Translations under genes and position numbers: made by a program
Assembly (NCBI RefSeq): GCF_000717245.1
Contig: NZ_JNYQ01000004.1
Coordinates: 372,001-436,000, forward strand
From: Kitasatospora papulosa
GTDB taxonomy: Bacteria > Actinomycetota > Actinomycetes > Streptomycetales > Streptomycetaceae
DNA length: 64,000 nt
Direction of reading: 5' to 3'
The notes under the pieces: generated by a model
Told to the model about the DNA's origin: nothing
The model's input: only the letters and a program-made list of their open reading frames with translations
Database searches by the model: none
In this document: positions 1 to 6,678 of the stretch, one piece after another
Position numbering within the stretch: position 1 is the stretch's first letter
How the letters are laid out: each line of letters begins with the position of its first letter

Positions 1-489
1 GAGCGCGACCTCGCAGCACAGCTCCAGCCGCACGGGGTCGCGCGGTGAGGGGCCCGCCCCGAGCACGGCCACCGCCCGGTCGCGGACGAGGGCGAGCATC
101 TCGGTGGGCGTCGGCGGTGCGGGTGCGCCGTACCGTCCGGCGGGGGCTGCGTCGGGCCGGGGCAGGTGATCCCCCCACACACCGGTGATCAGCGCCTTGA
201 CCAGGACGTCTCCGTGGGCCGCCCGGACCGTCCAGCGGGCGAGCTCCGCAGGGCCGCCACCCTCGGCCGGATGGGTGCCGAGCGTCCGTTCGACCCCGGC
301 GAGATAGCCGTCGGCTGCACGCCGGACCAGTGCGCGCGCCAGTCCGCCCTTGCTGCCGAACTCGTTGTAGAGGGTCTGCCTGGACACTCCCGCCGCGGCC
401 GCCACGTCGACCATGCGTACGGCCGTCCAGGGCCGCGTCGTCAGCGCCGCGTACGCGGAGTCCAGCAGTGCTTCTCGCGCTGAGGGCAT
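1..489 (-). CDS. TetR/AcrR-family transcriptional regulator (C-terminus outside window)
   Basis: Only the first 163 codons are present; the frame is still open at base 1, so the C-terminal end lies outside the window. The ATG at 489 opens a short helical region followed by a typical TetR helix-turn-helix around residues 25-50 (RMVDVAAAAGVSRQTLYNEF, then GSKGGLARALV). The rest is the beginning of the variable ligand-binding domain, including a GVWGDH segment. Such proteins are usually dimeric repressors released by a small ligand; the ligand and target cannot be read from the sequence. hisN is divergent, starting 155 bases away, so this protein could control itself or that intergenic region. 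Confidence 0.85.
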   Translation of the reverse strand, partial: MPSAREALLDSAYAALTTRPWTAVRMVDVAAAAGVSRQTLYNEFGSKGGLARALVRRAADGYLAGVERTLGTHPAEGGGPAELARWTVRAAHGDVLVKALITGVWGDHLPRPDAAPAGRYGAPAPPTPTEMLALVRDRAVAVLGAGPSPRDPVRLELCCEVAL

Positions 490-644
490 CGTCGCCTCCC
501 ACGCCGGGGACCTGCGCATCAGAGTTGAGGCGCCCGGACACCCTGTCAAGGGTCCGCGTACGGCCCCGCCCCGGCGTGCGGGGAGGTGCCCGCCCGGCGC
601 GGGGCCGTGTAGCCCGGCCGGGTGGCTGTGGATACTGTGACGGC

Positions 645-1445
645 ATGCCCGACTACCACGATGATCTGCGCCTTGCCCACGTACTGGCGGACGCCGCCGA
701 CGCGGCGACGATGGACCGGTTCAAGGCCCTGGACCTCAAGGTCGAGACCAAGCCGGACATGACCCCGGTGAGCGAGGCGGACAAGCACGCGGAGGAACTG
801 ATCCGCGGGCACCTGCACCGGGCGCGCCCGCGTGACGCGATCCTGGGCGAGGAGTACGGGGTCGAGGGCACCGGCCCGCGGCGCTGGGTCGTCGACCCGA
901 TCGACGGCACCAAGAACTACGTACGCGGCGTCCCCGTATGGGCGACCCTGATCTCGCTGATGGAGGCGGGCGAGGACGGCTTCCAGCCGGTCGTCGGCGT
1001 GGTGTCCGCCCCCGCGCTGAACCGTCGCTGGTGGGCGGCCAAGGGTGCCGGCGCGTTCTCCGGCCGCAGCCTGACGTCCGCGACGCGGCTGCGGGTGTCG
1101 AAGGTCGAGCGCATCGCGGACTCCTCGTTCGCGTACTCCTCGATGACCGGCTGGGAGGAGCAGGGCCGGCTCGACGGCTTCATGGATCTGACGCGCGCCT
1201 GCTGGCGCACCCGTGGATACGGCGACTTCTGGCCCTACATGATGGTCGCCGAGGGCTCGGTCGACATCTGCGCGGAGCCGGAGCTCTCCCTGTGGGACAT
1301 GGCGGCGACAGCGATCGTCGTACAGGAGGCCGGTGGACGGTTCACCAGCCTGGACGGGGTGTCCGGCCCGGGCGGCGGCAACGCGGCGGCGTCCAACGGA
1401 CTGCTGCACGACGAGCTGCTGGGTTATCTGAACCAGCGCTACTAG
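645..1445 (+). CDS. hisN: Histidinol-phosphatase HisN (inositol-monophosphatase fold)
   Basis: A 266-residue protein of the Mg-dependent inositol monophosphatase superfamily. The metal-site motifs are intact: the GEEYG glutamates near residue 68, VVDPIDGTKNY near residues 86-96 with both catalytic aspartates and the Thr, and SLWDMAA near residue 212. Actinobacteria use this HisN type to dephosphorylate histidinol phosphate in histidine biosynthesis, and the length and the N-terminal MPDYHDDLRLAHVLAD fit that subgroup rather than SuhB. The frame is open upstream, but ATG 645 matches the family N-terminus. It stands alone here, away from a his operon. An inositol-phosphatase role cannot be excluded from sequence alone. 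Confidence 0.85.
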   Translation: MPDYHDDLRLAHVLADAADAATMDRFKALDLKVETKPDMTPVSEADKHAEELIRGHLHRARPRDAILGEEYGVEGTGPRRWVVDPIDGTKNYVRGVPVWATLISLMEAGEDGFQPVVGVVSAPALNRRWWAAKGAGAFSGRSLTSATRLRVSKVERIADSSFAYSSMTGWEEQGRLDGFMDLTRACWRTRGYGDFWPYMMVAEGSVDICAEPELSLWDMAATAIVVQEAGGRFTSLDGVSGPGGGNAAASNGLLHDELLGYLNQRY

Positions 1446-1568
1446 GCGTACGCCCCTTGTCCGGCCCCCTCGGTGGTGCGACTCTGGGATTCCCCCCACT
1501 TGTGAACTTGTGAATTGCCTCACGAAGGCCGATTCGCCGTTCACTCCCCCAAGGAGGTGGCTCCCGAC

Positions 1569-1970
1569 ATGCTCGTCCGCGACGCCATGAGCACCCTGGT
1601 CCTCACCATCGGTCCGGCCCACACGCTCCGCCAGGCGGCCAGGCTGATGTCGGCCCGGCGCATCGGAGCGGCCGTCGTCCACGATCCGGACACGTGCGGC
1701 CTCGGCATCCTCACCGAGCGGGACATCCTCGACGCGGTGGGAGCGGGCCTGGACCCCGACGCCGAGAACGCGTCCGGTCACACCACCACGGACGTGGTCT
1801 TCGCCTCTCCGGCCTGGACCCTGGAGGAGGCGGCGGCAGCCATGACGCACGGCGGCTTCCGGCATCTGATCGTGCTGGACGGCGACGGTCCGGTCGGCGT
1901 CGTCTCCGTCCGCGACATCATCAGGTGCTGGGCCCCGGCCAGGAGGCAGGCGGCGGGCGCGGCCCTGTGA
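1569..1970 (+). CDS. CBS-domain pair protein
   Basis: A 133-residue protein consisting almost only of two CBS motifs: roughly residues 8-60 (VRDAMSTLVLTIGPAHTLRQ ... GIGILTERDILDAV-like) and residues 72-125 (TTDVVFASPAWTLEEAAAAM ... VGVVSVRDII). CBS pairs bind adenosine nucleotides, typically AMP, ATP or SAM, and act as energy or redox sensors for a partner; no effector domain is attached here. ATG 1569 is preferred over an upstream GTG/TTG because a strong AAGGAGGTG ribosome site lies at 1551-1559. It is followed convergently by the catalase gene. The partner is unknown. Confidence 0.85.
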   Translation: MLVRDAMSTLVLTIGPAHTLRQAARLMSARRIGAAVVHDPDTCGLGILTERDILDAVGAGLDPDAENASGHTTTDVVFASPAWTLEEAAAAMTHGGFRHLIVLDGDGPVGVVSVRDIIRCWAPARRQAAGAAL

Positions 1971-2008
1971 CGACGCCCCTGCCGCCCCGGGTCTCCGGGT
2001 ACGGCAGC

Positions 2009-2044
2009 GGGCCGGACCCCCGGACGACCCGGGGAATCCGGCCC
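2009..2044. terminator. Imperfect GC-rich hairpin between convergent genes
   Basis: GGGCCGGA at 2009-2016 pairs with TCCGGCCC at 2037-2044, with an inner CCCC/GGGG pairing. It lies between the stop of the CBS gene and the stop of the catalase gene, where a bidirectional terminator is expected. There is no clear U-run, so strength is uncertain. Confidence 0.45.
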
Positions 2045-2061
2045 ACCGCCGACGGCAAGGG

Positions 2062-3534
2062 CTACCGGCCGCGCAGGGCCTGGACCGCGGCCTCCAGCCG
2101 CTTGCCGAAGTCCTCGTCGGCCTGACGGAAGTTGCCGACCGCCCGCTCCGCGATGTCGTCGCGCGAGACCTGGGAGATGAATCCGGCGAGGTTGTCGATC
2201 AGCCGCACCTTCTCGTCCTCCGACATCAGCCGGTAGAGGTTGCCGGCCTGTACGAAGTCGTCGTCCTCGGGGTGCAGCGGCGTCACGTGGTTGCCCGTGC
2301 CGCCCGCGACGGGGACGGGCTCCCAGAGGGGCCTGCCGGTCTGGACCGGGCCGCCGAAGCTGTTCGGCTCGTAGTTCTTGGCTCCCTTGTGACGGCCGTC
2401 GTACAGGTGGCCGTCACGGCTGTGGGTGCGCGCCTCGGTGGCGTGCGGGCGGTTCACCGGCAGGTGGTCCGCGTTGATGCCGACGCGGTAGCGGTGGGCG
2501 TCGCCGTACGCGAAGAGGCGGCCCTGCAGCATCTTGTCGGGGGACGGGCCGATACCGGGGACGAAGTGCGCGGGGCTGAAGATCGACTGCTCGACCTCGG
2601 CGAAGACGTTCTCCGGGTTGCGGTTGAGCTCCAGCCTGCCGATCTCGATCGGCGGGTAGTCCGCGTGCGGCCACACCTTGGTCAGGTCGAACGGGTTGAA
2701 GCGGTAGGTGGCCGCCTCCGCCGCGGGCATGATTTGCACCTGCACGGTCCAGCTGGGGAATTCACCCCGCTCGATGGACTCGCGCAGATCGCGCTGGTGA
2801 CTGTCCGGGTCCACGCCGGAGAGGCGGACGGCCTCCTCGGCGGTGAGGTTCTTGATGCCCTGGTCGGTCTTGAAGTGGTACTTGACCCAGAAGACCTCGC
2901 CGGCCTCGTTGTTCCACTGGAACGTGTGCGAGCCGAAGCCGTCCATGTGCCGGTAGGAGGCCGGGATGCCGCGGTCACCGAAGAGCCAGGTGACCTGGTG
3001 CGTGGACTCGGGGGAGAGACCCCAGAAGTCCCAGACGTTGTCCGCCTCCTGCGAGCCGGTGTACGGGTCGCGCTTCTGGGTGTGGATGAAGTCGGGGAAC
3101 TTGATGGCGTCCCTGATGAAGAACACCGGGGTGTTGTTGCCGACGAGGTCGTAGTTGCCCTCCTCGGTGTAGAACTTCAGCGCCCACCCGCGGGGGTCAC
3201 GCGCCGCGTCGGCGGAACCGAGGTTCCCCGCGACGGTGGAGAAGCGCAGGAAGGTCTCGGTCTGCTTGCCGACCTCCGAGAGGAACTTCGCGCGGGTCCA
3301 CCGCGACACGTCCCGGGTCAGTGTGAAGGTGCCGTACGCACCGGCGCCTCGGGCGTGCACGACGCGCTCCGGGATGCGCTCGCGGTTGAAGTGCGCGAGC
3401 TTCTCGAGAAGCGCCTGGTCCTGGACGAGGACCGGTCCGCCCGGGCCTGCGGTCTCGCTGTTCTGGTTGTCGGCCACCGGAGCGCCGGCCTCCGTGGTGA
3501 GCGGTCCCTGGGTCACGCGCGCCTCCTGCGTCAT
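2062..3534 (-). CDS. katA: Monofunctional heme catalase
   Basis: A 490-residue small-subunit catalase that dismutates hydrogen peroxide in the cytoplasm. The distal His is in RVVHARGAGAYG near residue 60, the distal Asn in LVGNNTPVFFIRDAIKFPDF near residue 133, and the proximal heme-ligand Tyr in GRLFAYGDAHRYRVG near residue 345. The length matches clade-3 enzymes. ATG 3534 is used. It is divergent from a Fur/PerR-type regulator, and a perfect-armed palindrome sits inside its promoter, the arrangement known for the streptomycete catR-catA pair. Peroxide-inducible expression is therefore expected. Whether this is the main vegetative catalase of the strain cannot be told. Confidence 0.95.
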   Translation of the reverse strand: MTQEARVTQGPLTTEAGAPVADNQNSETAGPGGPVLVQDQALLEKLAHFNRERIPERVVHARGAGAYGTFTLTRDVSRWTRAKFLSEVGKQTETFLRFSTVAGNLGSADAARDPRGWALKFYTEEGNYDLVGNNTPVFFIRDAIKFPDFIHTQKRDPYTGSQEADNVWDFWGLSPESTHQVTWLFGDRGIPASYRHMDGFGSHTFQWNNEAGEVFWVKYHFKTDQGIKNLTAEEAVRLSGVDPDSHQRDLRESIERGEFPSWTVQVQIMPAAEAATYRFNPFDLTKVWPHADYPPIEIGRLELNRNPENVFAEVEQSIFSPAHFVPGIGPSPDKMLQGRLFAYGDAHRYRVGINADHLPVNRPHATEARTHSRDGHLYDGRHKGAKNYEPNSFGGPVQTGRPLWEPVPVAGGTGNHVTPLHPEDDDFVQAGNLYRLMSEDEKVRLIDNLAGFISQVSRDDIAERAVGNFRQADEDFGKRLEAAVQALRGR

Positions 3535-3604
3535 GTGCTGCGCAGCGGCGTTCCCTGCGCGGTCTGTTCTCGGCCTCAGCCTGCCCTCGGCCAGTACGTC
3601 ACCG

Positions 3605-3632
3605 ATCCTACATTGGACTCAATCCAAGTCAA
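3605..3632 (-). promoter_or_regulatory. Catalase promoter with embedded Fur/PerR-type operator
   Basis: Reading the minus strand, a -35 TTGACT (3632-3627) and a -10 TAGGAT (3610-3605) are separated by 16 bases. The spacer contains TTGGACTCAATCCAA (3613-3627 on the plus strand), a 7-1-7 inverted repeat with six of seven positions paired per arm, the usual geometry of PerR/Fur boxes. A repressor bound there would cover RNA polymerase contacts, consistent with peroxide derepression by the divergent regulator. The regulator's own start is 66 bases beyond the palindrome, so autoregulation is plausible. Confidence 0.7.
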
Positions 3633-3692
3633 TTTGTCTTCTAAAGTCACACCTACTCGGGACTCGGCCCTTCCACTGTTAGGCTGGGCCCC

Positions 3693-4112
3693 ATGAGTGA
3701 CCTCCTGGAACGACTTCGTGGACGCGGCTGGCGCATGACGGCACAGCGGCGCGTGGTGGCCGAGGTTCTCGAGGGGGACCATGTGCACCTGACGGCGGAC
3801 GAGGTCCACGCGAGGGCCGTCGAGCGACTGCCCGAGATCTCCCGCGCCACCGTGTACAACACCCTGGGCGAGATGGTGTCCCTGGGGGAGGTCATCGAGG
3901 TCTCCACCGACCGCCGGGCCAAGCGGTACGACCCGAACGCCCACCGCCCCCACCACCACCTGGTGTGCGGTCGCTGCGGGGCGATCCGGGACGTACACCC
4001 GTCGGGCAACCCGATGGCCGACCTGCCGGACGACGAGCGCTTCGGCTTCACCGTCTCGGACGTCGAGGTGACGTATCGCGGGATCTGCCCGAACTGCGCC
4101 GCCACGGCCTGA
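3693..4112 (+). CDS. catR: Fur-family peroxide/metal-responsive repressor (CatR/PerR-like)
   Basis: A 139-residue Fur-superfamily regulator. The N-terminal winged helix spans about residues 10-85 (RMTAQRRVVAEVLEG ... ISRATVYNTLGEMVSLGEV). A histidine-rich regulatory metal site HRPHHHL follows near residue 90. Two structural zinc CxxC pairs are present, CGRC near residue 98 and CPNC near residue 134. It is divergent from a catalase and a matching palindrome lies between the two genes, so a PerR-like sensor of peroxide through metal-catalysed His oxidation is the best reading. Zur or iron-Fur function is less likely because of the neighbour. The symbol is by analogy to the streptomycete catR-catA pair. 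Confidence 0.85.
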   Translation: MSDLLERLRGRGWRMTAQRRVVAEVLEGDHVHLTADEVHARAVERLPEISRATVYNTLGEMVSLGEVIEVSTDRRAKRYDPNAHRPHHHLVCGRCGAIRDVHPSGNPMADLPDDERFGFTVSDVEVTYRGICPNCAATA

Positions 4113-4163
4113 GCCACCCCACGCCGCACGCGTGGGCCCCGGCGGTTCTTTGCAGCGGCATAC

Positions 4164-4203
4164 GACAGAGGCCCGGATCCTTGGAAGGATCCGGGCCTCT
4201 GTC
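4164..4203 (-). terminator. Perfect 19-bp hairpin beyond the tRNA 3' fragment
   Basis: GACAGAGGCCCGGATCCTT pairs perfectly with its complement across a 2-base GG centre (4164-4182 with 4185-4203). On the minus strand it follows directly after the truncated tRNA-fMet 3' half at 4204-4254, just as another hairpin follows the complete tRNA gene. The two hairpins share the GGCCCGGATCC arms. It probably is the terminator the tRNA gene had before the insertion or duplication, and now ends transcription of the Sel1-repeat gene; it may also serve the convergent Fur-type gene. Confidence 0.75.
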
Positions 4204-4254
4204 TTCAGTAGCGGGGACAGGATTTGAACCTGCGACCTCTGGGTTATGAGCCCA
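4204..4254 (-). repeat. 51-bp direct repeat: 3' half of tRNA-fMet (att-like site, copy 1)
   Basis: These 51 bases are identical to 6558-6608, which cover the anticodon loop to the 3' end of the complete initiator tRNA gene. Identity stops abruptly on both sides. The fragment lacks the D-arm and the 5' acceptor strand, so it cannot make a tRNA. Site-specific integrases of actinobacterial elements commonly use exactly this anticodon-loop-to-3'-end segment as att core and leave a full tRNA at one end and a 3' fragment at the other. No integrase gene lies between the copies. Confidence 0.85.
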
Positions 4255-4269
4255 CGCGGGCAGGCCGGC

Positions 4270-6342
4270 TCACGCGGTGAGTTCCTGGTGCAGCGCCTCC
4301 AGCAGACGCGCGGCGCGTTCGGCCACCTCGGCCGGGCCCAGTTCGACCGCCCGGGCGCACCAGCGCTGCCCCTCGGTGAGCTCACCCCGTCGGGCGGCGA
4401 GCAGCGCGAGACGCAGGGCGGCCCGGCCGTGGCCGTCGTTGGCGGCGCGGCTCCACCACAGGGCCGCCTCGCGCTCGCTGCCCTCACGCGCCAGCAGCAG
4501 GCCGAGGTTGAAGGCTCCGTTGCGACTGCCGGATTCGGCGGCCTCGCGGTACCAGCGCGCGGCACTCTCCATGTCCCCGCGGGCTGCCGCGAGCATCCCG
4601 GCCCTGACCTGGGCGCGGCGGTGCCCCTGCTCGGCCGCCCTCTCGTACCACTCCTCGCACTCGGTCTTCTCCGGCATCGCCTCACCCAGCGCGGGAGGGC
4701 CGGGAGCCGGCTGCCGGAGATCCAGGACGCCGGCCAGCCGGAAGGCGGCCTCGGCGCTGCCGCCACCGGCGGCGCAGCGCAGATGACGCTCGGCCTCCCG
4801 CTCGTCGCCGTCCCGCAGCAGCGCCATGCCGACCTGGAGCGCGGCATCGGTGTGCCCGGCCGCCGCCGCCCGCTGATACCAGCCGAGCGCCGCGCGGTCC
4901 TCGTCCCGTCCGGCGTGCAGGATGCCGAGGTTGAAGGCGGCGTCCACGCTGCCCGCCTCCGCCGCCTTGGAGAACCAGGGCTCGGCCCCGGTCGCGTCGC
5001 CGGCCTGGAGGAGCAGCACGGCCAGCGCGTTCGCCGCCTCACGGTGTCCGGCGTAGGCGGCCCGGCGGTACCACTGCTCGGCCTGCGGGATCCGGTCCTG
5101 GGCGGCGCACAGCAGTCCCAGGTTGTAGGCGCCGTTGACGTCACCGGCGTCCATGGCGGCGCGGTACCAGCGCTCGGCGGTCTGCTGCTCACCCCTGGCC
5201 GCGTGCAGGGCGCCCAGCGCGTTGGCGGCGTTGCCGTCGCCGTCCTGGGCGGCACGCAGCCACCACACGGCGGCGCTCTCCTCGTCACCCGCGTCACGCA
5301 GCAGGAATCCGAGGGCGCAGGCCGCCCGCGGCTCGCCGTCCTTGGCGGCGGTGAGATACCAGCGGCCCGCCTCCTTCAGCTCGCCGCGCTGTTCGAGGAT
5401 GGCGCCGAGATGGAGGGCGGCACGACGGTGCCCGCGTGCGGCGGACTGGCGGTACCACTGCTCAGCCTCGCCGACCCGACTCGCGTCGGGCCCGGCGACC
5501 GGGCTGTCGCGCTTCACCGGCGCACCGGCGTCCAGCACACGGCGGCCTTCGTCCATGACACGGCCCAGGCCGAAGGCGTCGTGCGCGTCACCGACGGCGT
5601 TGCGCTCGATCGTCCGCGCCAGGCGGTACGCGGCTTCCCGGTGCCCCTGTTCGGCGGCGGCGCGCAGCCAGCGCTCGGCACCGGCGTCGCCGCGGTGCTC
5701 CAGCAGGTCGGCCAGGGCGTACGCGCCCAGTGCGTGGCCCTGCTCGGCGGACTGGCGCAGCCAGTACTCGGCACCGGGCTCGTCACCGCGCTCCCGGAAG
5801 TGGCGTCCCAGGGCGTGCGCGGCCGCCGCGGAGCCCGCGACGGCGGCGATCCGCCACCAGCCGGCCGCCTCGTCCGCGTAGCCCCTCTGGTGGAGGAGCA
5901 CCCCGAGGTTGTTGGCCGCGGCGCGGTCGCCCTCCGCGGTGGCCGCGCGCAGGTAGGTCTCCGCCCCGTCCAGGTCGCCGCGGCGCAGCAGCAGAGCGCC
6001 CAGCACGCTCATCGAGGCCGTGTCACCGGCCTCCGCGGCACGGCGGTGGCGCGCCTCGGTCTCGTCGGCGTGGTCCGCCGTGTCGGTGGTGTCGGTGGCG
6101 TCCGTGCCGTCGGCGGGGCCGCCGCTGACTGCGCGCGTGCCCTCGGTGGTGCCGGCGTTCCCGGCGGCACCGGCGGGGCCGGTGATGTCCGCGGCGAGGA
6201 CGGCGGCCTCGTGGGCGCCGTCGGCGAGGTCAGCGGTCGTGGCCAGGGCGGCGACGAATGCCGCATCTGCCACGTTCCCCGCCATCCGGCCGCTTCGCTG
6301 CACAAACCGCCCTGTCTCCAACAGAGTTGCCCTGTCCCCCAT
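4270..6342 (-). CDS. Sel1-like/TPR repeat protein
   Basis: A 690-residue protein made almost entirely of ~36-residue Sel1-like repeats, recognisable by recurring units such as AEQWYRRAAYAGHREAANAL and AERWYRAAMDAGDVNGAYNL from about residue 110 to the end. The first 100 residues are an Ala/Thr/Asp-rich low-complexity region without a signal peptide. Such alpha-solenoids are protein-interaction scaffolds; no catalytic domain is present and the partner is unknown. The start is placed at ATG 6342 (MGDRATLLETGRF); ATG 6351 nine bases upstream is an alternative. It is the only gene between the two tRNA-fMet repeat copies, so it may be cargo of a decayed element or simply a gene caught in a local duplication. 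Confidence 0.85.
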   Translation of the reverse strand: MGDRATLLETGRFVQRSGRMAGNVADAAFVAALATTADLADGAHEAAVLAADITGPAGAAGNAGTTEGTRAVSGGPADGTDATDTTDTADHADETEARHRRAAEAGDTASMSVLGALLLRRGDLDGAETYLRAATAEGDRAAANNLGVLLHQRGYADEAAGWWRIAAVAGSAAAAHALGRHFRERGDEPGAEYWLRQSAEQGHALGAYALADLLEHRGDAGAERWLRAAAEQGHREAAYRLARTIERNAVGDAHDAFGLGRVMDEGRRVLDAGAPVKRDSPVAGPDASRVGEAEQWYRQSAARGHRRAALHLGAILEQRGELKEAGRWYLTAAKDGEPRAACALGFLLRDAGDEESAAVWWLRAAQDGDGNAANALGALHAARGEQQTAERWYRAAMDAGDVNGAYNLGLLCAAQDRIPQAEQWYRRAAYAGHREAANALAVLLLQAGDATGAEPWFSKAAEAGSVDAAFNLGILHAGRDEDRAALGWYQRAAAAGHTDAALQVGMALLRDGDEREAERHLRCAAGGGSAEAAFRLAGVLDLRQPAPGPPALGEAMPEKTECEEWYERAAEQGHRRAQVRAGMLAAARGDMESAARWYREAAESGSRNGAFNLGLLLAREGSEREAALWWSRAANDGHGRAALRLALLAARRGELTEGQRWCARAVELGPAEVAERAARLLEALHQELTA

Positions 6343-6522
6343 AAATACCATCGTCGCACCACCCGCAACCCGCGTACACCTGGAATACCGCGGCCAGTAA
6401 GGTCACTTCAGCGTTTTGTCGACATGCCCACAGAGAGACAAGTGAAACACGGTTGGCACCAACTCGTGCCCCGCGAACCGCACTTCACTCCGACAACTTG
6501 AAAAACGTGTCGCGACACGACA

Positions 6523-6552
6523 AAGGCCCGGATCCCATAGGATCCGGGCCTT
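6523..6552 (-). terminator. Terminator of tRNA-fMet
   Basis: AAGGCCCGGATCC (6523-6535) pairs perfectly with 6540-6552 across a CATA loop. On the minus strand it lies directly 3' of the tRNA gene and is followed by a short T-rich run. It shares 11-bp arms with the hairpin at 4164-4203. Confidence 0.8.
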
Positions 6553-6557
6553 CACCT

Positions 6558-6608
6558 TTCAGTAGCGGGGACAGGATTTGAACCTGCGACCTCTGGGTTA
6601 TGAGCCCA
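6558..6608 (-). repeat. 51-bp direct repeat: 3' half of tRNA-fMet (att-like site, copy 2, within intact tRNA)
   Basis: Identical to 4204-4254. In this copy the sequence continues into the complete 5' half of the tRNA gene, so the gene remains functional. The distance between the starts of the two copies is 2,354 bases. Confidence 0.85.
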
Positions 6609-6636
6609 GCGAGCTACCGAGCTGCTCCACCCCGCG
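6560..6636 (-). tRNA. Initiator tRNA-fMet (anticodon CAT)
   Basis: A complete cloverleaf can be drawn on the minus strand. The acceptor stem GCGGGG/CCCCGC has an unpaired first position (C1 opposite U72). The D arm is GAGCAGCTCGGTAGCTC. The anticodon arm CTGGG-CTCATAA-CCCAG has the three consecutive G-C pairs next to the loop, and the T arm has a TTCAAAT loop. The 1-72 mismatch and the GGG/CCC pairs mark an initiator rather than elongator tRNA-Met. CCA is not encoded (the body ends at 6563). Its 3' half is duplicated at 4204-4254. Confidence 0.95.
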
Positions 6637-6671
6637 TCGTTGTGTTCAAACCGTACCACGACGCGGGGTGG
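6627..6671. repeat. 14-bp inverted repeat overlapping the tRNA 5' end
   Basis: CCACCCCGCGTCGT at 6627-6640 is the exact reverse complement of 6658-6671, with 17 bases between. One arm includes the first ten bases of the tRNA-fMet acceptor/D junction; the other lies just past the stop of the upstream UPF0182 gene. In a read-through transcript it would form a stable hairpin, so it may terminate the upstream gene; it could also compete with acceptor-stem folding of the pre-tRNA. Confidence 0.6.
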
Positions 6672-6678
6672 ACCTTTC

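Noticed and set aside
4255..6500. A search for an integrase, excisionase or replication gene between the tRNA repeat copies
   Set aside because: Only the Sel1-repeat gene is coding in either strand; a self-mobile element is not supported.
4246..6501. A 751-codon plus-strand frame over the Sel1-repeat gene
   Set aside because: It mirrors the repeat periodicity of the minus-strand gene and has no independent start signal or domain.
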